From Archegozetes longisetosus (taxonomy: Eukaryota > Arthropoda > Arachnida > Sarcoptiformes > Trhypochthoniidae): a stretch of DNA of 64,000 nucleotides. Positions 25,971-37,530 of this stretch are shown here, piece after piece. Within the stretch, counting starts at the first letter, position 1, and every line of letters begins with the position of its first letter. The stretch spans positions 6,910,220 through 6,974,219 of the forward strand of contig JAEMBT020000001.1 of the NCBI GenBank assembly GCA_018873245.2. Reading direction: 5' to 3'. The translations under genes were made by a program, and so were the position numbers. Below the pieces are notes generated by a model. That model was not told where the DNA came from, did not search any database, and saw nothing but the letters and a program-made list of their open reading frames with translations.

Positions 25971-26849
25971 TAAATTATCTACATCTTTAATAAACTGTTA
26001 AAATAATTTAATTACAAGGACTTTTCAAATGACCTGTGTATTAAACTGTATAAAGCTGAAAACATTTTCGATGAGAAACTTTAATTTCAGTATGAAAGAA
26101 TATTGTAAATCAAAGAAATCATGGCAATACAGGTACAATATGTCCATCAAGACTAGTAAGTCTCAATTGATTCGATATAAAATTCTATATTACAAAATCG
26201 ATATATGATCTGGTTCTCTTTGTGGTTTGAACAAATGATTCTCAGTCATATATAATTGGAGGCAATAATTTATATTTTAGAAAGACGTTAATAAATAGAC
26301 TAGAAATACAAATGGTGATCTCAATCTTATTTCCACGGCTCCAATCAACTTATGTTTTAACTCATCTACATCTTTGTTCGAAGTGTCACATATACGTTAT
26401 ATTGTTGATGTTAAATACAATTTTGTTCAATTGAATGTGTGAATAAATGAATTGTAACCTTTAAATGTTTATAATTGAAACCTAACCTCATTTAGATTCA
26501 GGAAATCTTTAATCAGTAAATTGCTTATAGTTAAGTCTCTTGTGTAGTATTTAAATTTTTCCTACTCAAACTTTGGTATAAATTCAAAAAGTGAGCAATT
26601 TATTCTCTAAATACGTAAACTGTAATTTTTTGATGAAGATATCTATGACAGTTGATTCGACAATATCCTGAATTATAATGAAAAAAATTGTCTCGTCATT
26701 TGTTGAATTGTCGCGTCAATGATTTTCGCCAATCTTAGATTAGTGAGACGCAACTATATTGAATCATTATAAGCTAAATTAAATTAAACTAGTTTAGTAA
26801 GTTTTTATCTAAAGAGGAACTTCCGTGATCAACAATTGCATATCAGTTG
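25971..26849. other. no gene seen
   Basis: AT-rich spacer. Nothing is supported. Confidence 0.5.
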
Positions 26850-27030
26850 TCCTAAATGACCTTTAAAAATACAGAATTCAAGACTTTTGATATGCGATTA
26901 TCTATCACGAATCATTCTCTTGAGATAAAATCTCACGAAACTAGTAAAAATTTTAAGTTACAGTCGAAACTCATTATAGGCAACTGATTCTTTTCAGGGT
27001 AGGATTTGGGTTGTTCAGTCAGAAGGAAAT
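26850..27030 (+). pseudogene. relic of methyltransferase exon 2 end and start of intron 2
   Basis: Matches the end of exon 2 of the genes at 35.4 and 40.7 kb. It has a TTTAAAAATACAGAATTCAAG block (intact: TTCAAAAATGCAGGATTCAAG), then ATATGCGATTATCTATCACG (intact: ATATGCAATTGTCGATCACA), then GAAACTAGTAAAAATTTTAAG and the intronic stretch TATAGGCAACTGA. Indels destroy the frame. This is the only relic of exon 2 that I noticed away from the intact genes; it is closer to the 35.4/40.7-kb subfamily than to the other pair. Confidence 0.75.
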
Positions 27031-27459
27031 TTCTGTCTTTGAAGATTCTATCCGGTTATTGAATTTTAATTAGGGCTTTCTGAGGATGTGGCCATTAATT
27101 TTTGCATGCGTTTCAGCTTGATCCTTTCTGAAGAAATTAAATATGACTGCCATTCGAAGGGGTCAATGATGAAGAAGGAAATCCATAATCATAACTTGGC
27201 TGACGTCTTCGTTGCATTAACAGGAGTAAATTTAGAAACTGTTTTAGCTGTCAGAGACATTGGAAATGCTCATTCATTTGACGAGAAACAGTAAATCCTT
27301 TGGATATGTTCCCATTTAGTCTTTCTCATTTGACTTTTTACTCTTAAAGTCTAACAGTACTTCGCCGCTAGTTTTCCATTTAAGACAACTGTAAATCAAT
27401 TCACATTCTCTAAGAAGACAATTATTGATTCGTTCAATATAGCTCGACAGAGCTCCAAA
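27031..27459. other. no supported gene
   Basis: A 68-codon open frame occurs at 27088-27294 (+), without recognisable domain. It may continue the decayed intron of the neighbouring relic. Confidence 0.4.
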
Positions 27460-27658
27460 TATTTTAGGGCTCTAGTTTAGCAGTAGAGATCACTGAGAGC
27501 CATATTTATCGACGCAACAATAATCGTAGATATGGTGAGAGTGGATTTTTATATAGCGAAATAACAACTCTTAGACTATAACAATTAACAATCTTTATTA
27601 TTAATAATATATAAATTGAATCATAATACACAAAGATCTAAAAGTGTCACTCAGAGTT

Positions 27659-27662
<4 letters not shown>

Positions 27663-27720
<58 letters not shown>
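27663..27720 (+). repeat. (CT)29 microsatellite
   Basis: 58 uninterrupted bases of CT. It sits in the roughly 470-bp stretch of the left arm that is missing from the right arm. Confidence 0.98.
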
Positions 27721-27723
<3 letters not shown>

Positions 27724-28673
27724 CTTTTCTGACTAATTATTAAAAGGATGTTAAGATATTTTCGATTTATAATTCTAAGAATTTTAATCCTAAAATGGGA
27801 TGTCTAAGCATTCCAATATTAGATTCTCATAACAATTAGTTTCCTTTTTGAATTAATTCAGACTAAGAATTTACTTTTACAACTAAAGCGAACTAAGCAT
27901 AACCTTTTATAGTAATAAAAAAATAAAAGTTTTACTCTCATTCTCATAAATAGAAAGTTTACAAAAAAATTAAAATACATTTTGTTTTAATATAACAATA
28001 TCAATCGGCTTTATCATCAGTTTGGGTTGTAGGCAGAATTACTGCGAGATTGGTTAATGTTTTATTGAAACACTGAGATCCAGGATTAACAGACTTATGC
28101 ATCATCAGATGGCATGTTCTTTGAGGTTCAATCAATATGACTGATTTCTGGAAAGGAGTATCTTGAGGTCAACGCATGCAATATAACAACATATTTCAGT
28201 CAAACACGATTTCAGATTCGCAGAAAGGATGAAAAGATATAATGATAAGTACGGCGTTGAATTTATATCCACAAGATAACAATCGAGAGATTATGGAAGG
28301 AATTGAAATGGATCATTAAGTGCCTTCGAAAGTACAACAACGACAAGAGTTCATTGGGTTCTAGTTCATCAGATATAGACTTATTTGTATCGTTTTTTCT
28401 TACATCCACCTTCTACAGACTACTTGCTCCATTTCGATTAGCCTTATGAATGATTTTTGTAAGATATCAAAGTGGTGTTTCCTGATCCCGCACCTCCATC
28501 ACCTAATCCCCAAAGGGTAAACATCAGATTCAGGGTCAGACTCAAAGACTGAATATAGTCACGACTTATTTGATGCCGGGTAATCTAACGAAGATTAGAT
28601 GAGTATACTTTCATCTATAACAAATACAATAAGCTTCGTGCTATGCTGCATGCTTTTTGTATTTGTCCGTCAT

Positions 28674-29002
28674 CTATGCTCTCTTAACATCAACTTTCAC
28701 GTTGTTGGGGTGAAAACATTGATTATGATGGCTAACGATTGCTAAAATTCTTCTTTCATGTGTCCTATCAAGACAAACCAAGTTATACCATCTGACGAGG
28801 TGATATGCAAAACTACAGGATTTTGGAGACTGACACTCAATACCGACTTCAGAATTTCGGGAAATGAATTTCCGCAAATCGAACATCCATACAAATGGTG
28901 AATAGACTTTGGCTTTAAAAAAGTAAACTTCAACCAATTTTTTTGTAAGAAACATTTGTGAATAAAGCTAGGAAGTTTATTCTTTATCTTTTCTATCATC
29001 AA
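28674..29002 (-). other. 3' flank with conserved open stretch, no known product
   Basis: The minus strand of 29002-28742 is open for 86 codons (around IHHLYGCSICGNSFPE). The matching right-arm sequence at 53981-54295 (+) keeps much of the same reading. No domain is recognised. Because the arms are recent duplicates, shared openness alone is weak evidence for a gene. Confidence 0.3.
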
Positions 29003-29128
29003 TTAGGAAAGATTCTATACGTTCTATTTAATACATTATGAACTTAAGCCCCGAAACACAATTAGCTCTATTTTAATGAAAAATCGGCTACTTAAGCTAA
29101 ATGCAGTTATTTTTTCCAAATCTTATCA

Positions 29129-30329
29129 TTAGTAAGAATTCTTTACAAGTTTTGTAACAAAGATGTTGGAATCATACCGAACCACACGATTTCCAGTTAT
29201 CTGATCGATGAATTTAGGAGCATCGTCGAATAATTTGTCTTTCAGTCTTTCAATCAAATAGTTAGTCTTTAGCTCACTTTTCTCTGTAATAAACATTCGG
29301 CGCGCCATCGCTTCGATTGGAACAATAACTATTGAAAAGCAACATTTTTTTCAAATCAAAATTGAGGTTCAATAGAAAGAATATACGTTATTATAGGCAA
29401 CCTAGGTAAAGTAATGTTCACTATGAGAAACTTAATTTTTAACAACTGGAAGATTTTCTATTCTAATGATACTGAACTTGTCTTATTTTAGATAATCTTA
29501 CAATAAGTGAATATTTTCTATATGCAATACTCTTAAATCGCATATTCATTTTAAGCAATACTGTTTTCAAGAGTCATTATTTCCGACATGAGTCAGTTGC
29601 GTATAAATTAGCATTGATTGTGACTTAAAATGTTTACTCTTTCTGAAAGTTTCCTCATCAAAATGAAATTCTGTAGTTGAAAATTTGATATCGACTGTTT
29701 TGGACCCTGTATTTTTGAAGAGTAATTCCCATGAACTCATCTGTTGTTCGCGGTTCGGAATTTTAATGGCTTGTTCATAAATTTTTTTTTCTGTCGAATT
29801 CAAATCTAAGAAGGGGTCGTAGAAGTAGGAAATATTTGCATAGAGTATCCCATCAGTCGACAGTAAGCGAAGTAAATTTATGGCAGCATTTGCCTTATCC
29901 TCAACCCAGTGAATGGCATAATTACTGAAAATAAGCGAAACTTTCCCCTCTAAAGCTTTTAATTCAGGCGTCAACTTATCCCATTCCACACCTATATCTT
30001 GTACCAAATATTCGATATTATCTTGATGAAAATTATTTTTAGCGAATCTAATCATCGCCTCGTCGATATCGATAGCATACAATTGTCTGATGTTCAATTT
30101 GCTATTTAGTAGACCTGTTACATTACCAGTTCCACAACCAACATCAAGAACGTAATCAAATCTCCTTGATTTATAATTCAAGAAAAATTTTTTAAAATGT
30201 GAAAATTGAATTTTATTTTTGTCTCACTTACTTATTAGGATTTTCTTCAATTATTCTATCTATAAGTTCTTTTGCCTTCCCGTAAGACACTTTATTCACT
30301 TCATTGTAACGTTTGGGGTCAATTTCCAT
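29129..30329 (-). CDS. JHAMT-like SAM-dependent methyltransferase, copy 1
   Basis: Class I S-adenosylmethionine-dependent methyltransferase resembling arthropod juvenile hormone acid O-methyltransferases; the true substrate is unknown. Exons: 30329-30232, 30164-29638, 29328-29129; 274 aa after joining, with GT-AG introns and conserved phases. Motif I VLDVGCGTGNVT is at about residues 38-49. An acidic YAIDID follows as the ribose-binding strand end. FSNYAIHWVEDKANA and LLRLLSTDGILYANI form the central motif and the strand after it. The third exon (VPIEAMARR...) supplies the C-terminal helices. It is nearly identical to copy 4 at 52.4 kb: five differences in the 186 residues compared over exon 2. 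It lies inside the left inverted arm. An ATTAAA-type signal replaces the AATAAA seen after copy 4. No break is seen. Confidence 0.9.
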
Positions 30330-30826
30330 AATTCAATTAATTTCTTTTTATAAAAATAACAAAATTAATTTAAAATATTGCGATTTAATACTGCAACTCT
30401 TAAAAGATAAAACTAATTTTAAAGAAGTTTCTTTAAATAGTGTCTGAAAAAATCATAAATATGATAAGAAACCTAGAGTCAAAATGTAGTATTTGTTATA
30501 AACGAGACTGATCTTGAGAATGGAGCCAACAAGTACTAAAGATATGGCAGAAGTACATTTTGTTTACTTGAAATATATCTAAATCCGGAACTAGAGGTCA
30601 TATTTTTGGATAAAATTCAAGTGGATTATCAAACAATAAAATTTATTTGTTTATAGTTTAGTGACTTGAAAACGTTGACTTGGCTTGGAGAACAACTGGT
30701 GGAACTTAGTTATGAGTGATGAGTTTAACATCACTCAACAAGCTGAGTTAAATGATATCCTGGTTTGATCCATATGACTCCTCGTTTGACTTATGACTTT
30801 AGCTCCATAATTTCTCTGGTCATAAC

Positions 30827-31257
30827 TAGGAATACGATTATACGGAAAACTTTATACAATTTATTTATATACAGTGAGGGTGTGAAATAGGAACTCAATG
30901 AAATATGAATTGATTATAATTACAATACAACATTTTTAAAATATTCTCAGGAGTTAAAAATAATATGACTGCACTCAATTGAAAACAAACTATAAATGGA
31001 ATTTTTAGTGCACAGAAAAGCATATTACTCTTATCGCTAAGGATTAGAGTCTTATCTCTCTCACTGTATATATCTTTATTTGCATATAGCCTTCCTTATA
31101 ATCTTATGCCTAGAGATAAGACTCTAATCCTTAGCGATAAGAGTAATATGCTTTTCCATTATGAAATAATAAAAATCAATATTGTAAATAATCAATTCAT
31201 ATTTCATTGAGTTCAACACCCTCATGTATATAAATAAATATAAAGCTCGTATCCCTA
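30827..31257. mobile_element. hAT-type MITE, 431 bp, with 8-bp target duplication
   Basis: Bounded by GTCATAAC at 30819-30826 and again at 31258-31265. The inverted tips read TAGGAATACGA and TAGGGATACGA. Most of the element folds back on itself, including an inner perfect block TTATCGCTAAGGATTAGAGT with its complement 31110-31145. The right arm of the large duplication has the single uninterrupted site near 51090-51110. So the boundaries are proven by comparison, and insertion followed duplication. Tip sequence and 8-bp duplication fit the hAT superfamily. Confidence 0.93.
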
Positions 31258-32689
31258 GTCATAACTCTGGAACTCATAGAAATAGAACAGATTTGAAACA
31301 GTTTTAGAACGATAAAGTCAAGGCAAGCAAAATAACTATTTCACTGTTATAATTTAAAAATTTGACCAAGAAGTTGGGTCTTTCGACCTGGGCTAACTAT
31401 TAACTTCGAGACTGCAGAAAAGCACGGATACCACTTTTCAGTGATCCAACGGCCCAACAGCTGAAAACGGGAAAAAAGTTGTGTAAAGGGGGGACTAAAA
31501 TATACTTTATATACTACCTAATAAATAATCATTTTTACAAAAGAAAAATATTTTATCTATCTTGAGCTTACATAAATTTAAGTTCAAATAACTCACGAAA
31601 TAAATGAAAAGTGTATGTTTGAGCATAATTCTTTCTCAGTCAAATTAAAGAATGAAAGGAAAAATTTAGTAGAGTTCGCAAAACTAAGGGGAATAGAGAT
31701 TAATAGTCTGTGATTTTATCAGTTTCAATTCATTTTTAAGATTTAATACTTATACTTGTATTCAATGCATTCGCAATATTTAAACACTCAGTTGTTAATT
31801 TCTTTTGAAGATATACCCATTGGGGCTTAGCATTAACAATAACTTTATTTCGACAATTATCGACAAGTACTTGAATTTCCTATAAATTCTACGATTTTTT
31901 TCAAAATAACTCAAATAAAAATTAAGCTTTATAATCTTTAAGAAAAATTACTAAACTTCAGTTCATTCTGGGACACAGGACAAATCTCTTGTTTCCAGTA
32001 CAATCCTGGTGAAACTAAAACGGATGGCACCCGTACAGACAAGCCATAACAGTGTCTATCGTCCTTGTTCATCATCGTGAACCCAATGATATTTCGATCA
32101 TCAAGATAGATCTAGCAGTTTAGTTCGCAGCCGTCAAGTACACTTTAGCCTTTCAATCGGAGGTTCACAAAGAGAAAATCTCTCTATTTTAGATGAGAGA
32201 TTATCTCTCTAGAAAGTTTCTTAGAAACTTTCTTTTGCAATAATTAATAAGAGCTTTTAATTTCATTAGTGTAATGAGTAACCAATTTTTTCTCTGAAGT
32301 ATTAAGTAAGACTTAAGCCCTCTTTATGTACAAGTTTTTCAAAGAGTACCTCTTCCGGCAAATACTGCATTTCTATTGAATTAATTATTGAATGGCTGAT
32401 TGAACAGTGATTATTTGGTTTATTCAATCAAATAAATTACTTTACTAATATTACGAAACGAAGGTGTAATGTATTGATAATATTCACATGATATTAAATT
32501 TGATGAATTTATTTGTTGAAGAAATTTTTTGAGTAAAAGTTTTGCAAATTTATCATAAATTTGAAAAGATTCTGCAAGTTCTACTTAATACGTGATGTAT
32601 TTAAGTTTCAAATCTCGATTTACTCTGTATGAATTGAAAATAAGTTAAAAGTTACTTAAACTAAATAAAAGTCAATTCTATCAAATCTA
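31258..32689. other. duplicated spacer, no gene seen
   Basis: Spacer shared with 49660-51100 in inverted orientation. It includes a local palindrome of AGAGATTATCTCTC and AAGTTTCTTAGAAACTTTC at about 32180-32236. No coding sequence is recognised. Confidence 0.6.
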
Positions 32690-32884
32690 ATCATTAGTAA
32701 TCACTATTTACAAGTTTCATAGTAAACAATTTGGAATCGTATCTAACCATATGATTGTTAGTTATTTAATAAATAAACTTAGAAGTATTTTTGAATAATT
32801 TTTTATTCTTGCAATCAATTAGTTACACTTAATCTCATTTTTCTATGTGATGAACCTTTGCTGCATCAACACTTTGAGCGGAAC
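32690..32884 (-). pseudogene. isolated decayed methyltransferase third exon (left arm)
   Basis: On the minus strand it starts GTTCCGCTCAAAGTGTTGATGCAGC and ends with ACTATGAAACTTGTAAATAGTG, following the third exon of the intact genes with frame-breaking indels. Its inverted twin is at 49465-49655. Confidence 0.75.
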
Positions 32885-33005
32885 ATTATCTAACAGGACC
32901 TGTTATAAAATTTGAGATATAGTTTTATATTTACAACAAAACCAAGATATGGGAAGTTTGACAACTCATATTCATAATTAATCAATTTCTAATAAATAGA
33001 GAAGT

Positions 33006-34429
33006 GAGTTTTCGGTGAAAATCGTTCCTTTTCCTCAATTGTTATCCTCGGTAGTTATCGGAATTAGTGAAGTAACGTTCTTCAGATTTTAAATGAGGAC
33101 CATTGTTTGGCCAGTTTTTACCGACTTCATACTTGGACAACAGATAGAACCAGTTTTGAACTTATGAGTCGATTGACTGCATTATACCTGTTTTGATAAA
33201 TTTTTATAAGATAATTCTCAGAATGTATTAAGGGAATAGTTTGTAACTATTCATAATCCCATTTTTAAAAATATAAATAATATAAATAGAAGTTGTACTC
33301 ATAGCTTTTTTGTTTATTTAAGCTATTATTAGATATCTTGAGATTAACATCAGTCAATAATAGATTTGTCATAAAGTAGAAAGTACTAGAAAACTTTTAT
33401 TTGTATTAGTTTTGTTGTTATTATCTTTACGTTCACAGTACAAAATTTCCACTTGACTGGTAAGTGAATATATAAGTATTATTTACCTAAATTATAGAAA
33501 ACACAAATATCTTTATATTTTCTAGCTAAGAATAACGGTATTAAGAGGACCAAAAAGCGATAAGCAAATGAGGTTGTGTAACTAGGGTGACCAAGTCAAA
33601 AAAAACTGTTAAACGCGGAACATATATTTTGGCTCCCTTATAAAATTTTTTCAAAAAGTTTTAATCTGATTGAAGTTTGAAATAACAATTATTTAAAATA
33701 TAAACTAAAGATTTGATTAAGAACTGCATTTTATAAGAGTCACACACAGTGTGAATGAAAACAAGATATTAAATAAACGGATTAAACTCTTTTTATCTAA
33801 AGACTTCCACATATTTTAAGACAAGAAACTTTTTGATAATAAAATTGCATTCTTTGCATTAAACATAAACATACAGTGGAATTCTGCGAATTAATTCATA
33901 AGAAATTTTTGCGGCAAACCTATTTATTGAAAACATGAAGAAATTATTAAAAAGAAGTCTCATTCAAAATTTATTCAAATAAGTCATAGAACTGCATCTA
34001 CTACTAGAACATATAATTAAAAGATGGCTTAAGACTCGACTTTACTATTTAGAGAATTTTTTTAAAAATTGAAAAGTTTATTAAATGTTTAGATAAAGAC
34101 TCAAAAACAGTTAGAGTTGTCAAAAGTCTAATTCGAGATAAATCTCTTGCAGATGAATTGTTAGAATTACATGATTTCAGATTTTTACCTAAAGTTATTA
34201 CTGAATTAGAGAACAAAATATTAAGCTTGAAAAGCAACTGAATTTAATCATAAAAAGAAATTCAAATTTATTCGGCTTTTCAGAACAAAAATTAGAAACA
34301 GTTTAGGCAAAAATTCACATCTCAGGAGGTTTGTGAAAATCGAGATATAGAACACAATAAATTAAAGTCTCGAAACTCAATTGATTCTATTTTATTTGAA
34401 AACTGATTAAAAATTCTTTAAATAAAGGT
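33006..34429. other. no gene seen
   Basis: Spacer between the left arm and the tandem methyltransferase units. The part near 33010-33200 resembles 39830-40000 in inverted orientation (TCAATTGTTATCCTCGGTAG against CTACCGAGGTCAACAATTGA). No coding potential is recognised. Confidence 0.5.
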
Positions 34430-34600
34430 CAATATTAGCAAATCTAATCATCTGTAATCACTATTTACAAGTTTCATAAAGATTTTGGAATCATATCTAA
34501 TCATGTGATTACTAGTTATTTGATAAATAACTTTCCTCTCATTCTTGCGGTCATTTGGTTTGTTTTTAGCTCATTTTTCTCTGTGATAGTCAGAGCCCGA
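34430..34600 (-). pseudogene. isolated decayed methyltransferase third exon
   Basis: The minus strand reads ATCACAGAGAAAAATGAGC, then a TATTTATCAAATAACTAG stretch and a TATGAAACTTGTAAATAGTG-like end, matching the third exon with missing bases. Its 5' side abuts the foldback element at 34602. Confidence 0.65.
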
Positions 34601-34601
34601 C

Positions 34602-34862
34602 AAAATAGTTGATTAATATAATTATGAAACAAACCCTAATATAAACTTTGAACTTTATTATGAAAACTTGGTCCAATAATTAGAGTATTATCAAAGTGAA
34701 TGATTCATTATTTTAAAACATCTTCTAGAACATGATTTATGCTTTAATAAATATATTTATCTTGTTGAAATATAAATCTTATATTAAAAGTTAATACTTG
34801 AAAATAAAATTCAAAGTTTAATATTAGAGTTTTTTCACAATTATATTGATCAATTAATCGCA
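34602..34862. mobile_element. foldback MITE, same family as in ACSF2 intron 2
   Basis: Arms begin with AAAATAGTTGATTAATATAA and the complement of TTATATTGATCAATTAATCG. They share the ACCCTAATATAAACTTTGAA region. The outer sequence matches 8488-8560 and the inverted 9500-9600. It is inserted in or next to a methyltransferase exon relic. Non-coding. Confidence 0.7.
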
Positions 34863-35378
34863 ACTTTTGTTAATGACATAACTTGTATCTTATTTTGTTA
34901 TCTTATGAAATAATTCAAAGATCAAGTTCATTACTCTCTACATTTAAGAGGTTAGAGGCACTTATCTAATGTTATTGAAAGGAAAACTTTCTCAAGAGAT
35001 AAATCTTGTCTAAGGTGAACAAAGTTTATAACAACCATTGCTAAATAGCGTTCCACTCGAAGTGTCATTGCACCATAAGGTCAATTATAGGAAAAAATGA
35101 GATAAAGAGTAACAAATTAATCGTGATTTCGTTAATATTTATAACATTTGTATCTTTACATTTATAACACTACATGTTGCATTTAAGATTAGGGCTCTTA
35201 TCTAGTGTCACGAGAAGAAAACTTTCTCAAGAGATGTTTCTAACATTTGCATCTTATTTTGAAACATTATATAAAGAGTTCCTTATAAATAATTTGATAT
35301 TTTAAAACTTGTAGAGTTAGGTTAGGTTAAACCGCATTGTGATATTAACATTATTCTGTCATTACAACAATTTAAATC
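34863..35378. other. upstream of methyltransferase copy 2, with partial exon relic
   Basis: Contains a short third-exon-like remnant at about 35047-35120 (GTTCCACTCGAAGTGTCATTGCACC, then AAAAATGAGATAAAGAG). A comparable remnant lies at the same distance upstream of copy 3 (40440-40520), so it was part of the tandem duplication unit. Confidence 0.6.
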
Positions 35379-36871
35379 ATGGACATAGATCAAAAACGAG
35401 TCATGGACATGGATCCAAAACATTACAACGAAACAAATAATTTGACTTATGTAAAGGCGGATGAACTTATCGACATAATAGTTGAAGAAAACCATAATAA
35501 GTAAGTGAAAGGAAAATAAAATTCCAGTTATCAAAATTTATAAAGTTTTTCCTCAATTATAAATCAAGGAAATTTGATTATGTTCTTGATATTGGTTGCG
35601 GAAGTGGTAATGTAACAGATCTTCTAAATAGCAGATTAAACATCAAACAATTGTATGCTATTGATATTGACGAAGTCATGATTAAGTTTGCTAAAAACAA
35701 TTATCTCCATAATAATGTCGAGTATCTGGTACAAGATATAAGTGTGGAATGGGAACAATTGAGACCCGAAATCAAAGCATTAGAGGGAAAATGTTCACTT
35801 ATTTTCAGTAATTATGTTCTTCACTGGATTAAAGAAAAGAAAAATGCGGCTATTAATATATTTCGTTTACTATCGACTGATGGTGTGCTCTATGCAAACA
35901 TTCAATACTTATGCGACCCCTTCTCAGATTTGAAGTCAACAGAAAAAGAAAATCATGAACAATCCATTAAAATTCCGACAAGTAATCAACAGATGAAATT
36001 ATGGGAAATAACCTTCAAAAATGCAGGATTCAAGGCGGTTGATATGCAATTGTCGATCACAGAATTTCCTTTTGAAACAAGAACTTACGCAACTAGTAAG
36101 AATTTTAAGTTACAATCGAACCTTATTATAGGCAACTGACTCCTGTCAGGGTACAATTTGAGTTGTTTAGTCAGACGAAAAGTCCTTTAAAAATCCTATA
36201 TTTAAGTTTGAAAGCTTCAGAATTGTTCGATGACTTCTGGAGCGGTGGTAGAGTGACACGATTTAGTGTTACTTTAGACACCAATTTAAAACATATTAGT
36301 AAAGATAGTTTCAGAAACTTGCATGCAATATGTTGCTTCAACAAGAAGTGTCAAAGTAGAGCTGGCCTACGTCTTCACGCGTGAGATAATAGCATAGGTA
36401 TGATTATTATCATTTATGAGCATGAATCTGTTGAAAGTGACACTCTAACCACTGACTGAAGACGTACTTCAGCGATATTTTGAAATCTTTTGTTCGAAAA
36501 CCATCAGAAATTTAATACTCAGACACTATTACAGTTTTAATATTTACGATACTTAACAATGAGGCAAGAAATTAGTGAAAATCGCTTCACCTAGGTTGCC
36601 TACAATAAAATCGATCTGTATTTTGTTAATTGATCTGAACTTTGATTCGATAAAACATTGTTTTTTAACAGCTGTGGTTCCAATCGCAGTGATGCTGCGC
36701 CAATCGTTTATTACAGAGAAAAATGAGCAAAAGAGAAATCAATTGATAGAAAGAATGAAAGAAAAATTATTCGAAAATGCTCCTGAATATGTTGATCAAA
36801 CAACGGGTAAACGTATGGTTAGATACGACTCCAAAGTTTTTATTACGAAACTTATAAAGAATACTTACTAA
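35379..36871 (+). CDS. JHAMT-like SAM-dependent methyltransferase, copy 2
   Basis: Exons 35379-35500, 35569-36095 and 36672-36871 give 282 aa. Exon sizes of exons 2 and 3 (527 and 200 bp) and all phases equal those of the other three copies. Motif I VLDIGCGSGNVT is at about residues 46-57, YAIDIDEVM follows, then FSNYVLHWIKEKKNA and LLSTDGVLYANI. The C-terminal exon reads VVPIAVMLRQ and ends KLIKNTY. The N-terminus is eight residues longer than in copies 1 and 4 because the first Met precedes a second MD-x-DP start, so translation could begin at either. It differs from copy 3 at few positions and forms a tandem pair with it. An AATAAA lies 11 bp after the stop. The 576-bp intron 2 is itself conserved between copies 2 and 3. 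Catalytic specificity is unknown. Confidence 0.92.
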
Positions 36872-37209
36872 TAATAGATTCAATAAAATTAACTATCATT
36901 TAGCTGAAGTAGTTTTAAACCTATTTCTTAATTGATTAAAGTTAATTAGTTTCGACACTTAAATTTATCATAAGAAATATTATCTTAGTGAATTATGAGT
37001 TTTGTTTTCCTATCGAAAAAACTTAAACTGGATTTCATCAACTTTTTCATACGGGTCAATGAAAAATTTGTCGTTGCTACCTTTGTTTTATATGCTCAGA
37101 TTTGAAGTTAATAAACTTATATAATCCATGTAATGAAAATAACTCTTATCTAAATCATTTGATTTATATACACGTATAATAAAAATATAAAAATTGTGTC
37201 AATTTGTTC

Positions 37210-37314
37210 GGTAACGAAAATACTCATAAACTTACTTCTCAAATAACTGGCAGTCATATGGTTAGATATGATTCCAAATTATTTACTACAAAACTTGTAA
37301 ACAAAGCTTACTAA
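37210..37314 (+). pseudogene. partial decayed methyltransferase third exon
   Basis: Starts abruptly after a GTTCGGTAACG sequence, at the point where copies 2 and 3 lose similarity. It reads CAAATAACTGGCAGTCATATGG, then AGATATGATTCCAAA and a final TTACTAATGATTAG. It matches 40208-40320, and the similarity continues to about 37420. It probably marks the tandem-duplication junction. Confidence 0.7.
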
Positions 37315-37522
37315 TGATTAGATTTAACAAAGTTGGCTTTAATTCCGTTTAAGTAGTTTTGAACCTACTTTCCAATATAATGGAGTTAACTGAGTTTCAA
37401 GATTAAACAATAGGATTAAGTTAAATTGAGTTTAATTGCATTGGATGAAAATTGGAACATTCTCTTAATAATAATGATAAGGTCTGGATTAGAACCCTTG
37501 TGCATGCGCTTTTCAATCGTGT

Positions 37523-37530
37523 GCAATGAC
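37523..37530 (+). repeat. target-site duplication of the hAT element, left
   Basis: GCAATGAC, repeated at 39590-39597 on the other side of the element. Eight bases is the normal hAT duplication. Confidence 0.95.

Larger units (their letters stand above)
27460..33005. repeat. left arm of large inverted duplication (partner 49350-60030)
   Basis: The reverse complement of this segment follows 49350-60030 in order: third-exon relic, the spacer containing CAGCTGTTGGGCCGTTGG, an intact methyltransferase, its 3' flank, and a terminal block with TTTATCGACG...AATCGTA. Similarity is high but clearly below identity; point changes are frequent in the spacer. The left arm alone carries the insertions at about 27540-28010 and at 30827-31257. 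The right arm alone carries three others. Ends are approximate. Confidence 0.9.

Noticed and set aside
27088-27294. 68-codon open frame (+)
   Set aside because: No family recognised. It sits next to a methyltransferase relic and may be decayed intron.
36163-36384. 73-codon open frame in intron 2 of methyltransferase copy 2
   Set aside because: The matching intron of copy 3 does not keep the frame; splice phases show it is intronic.
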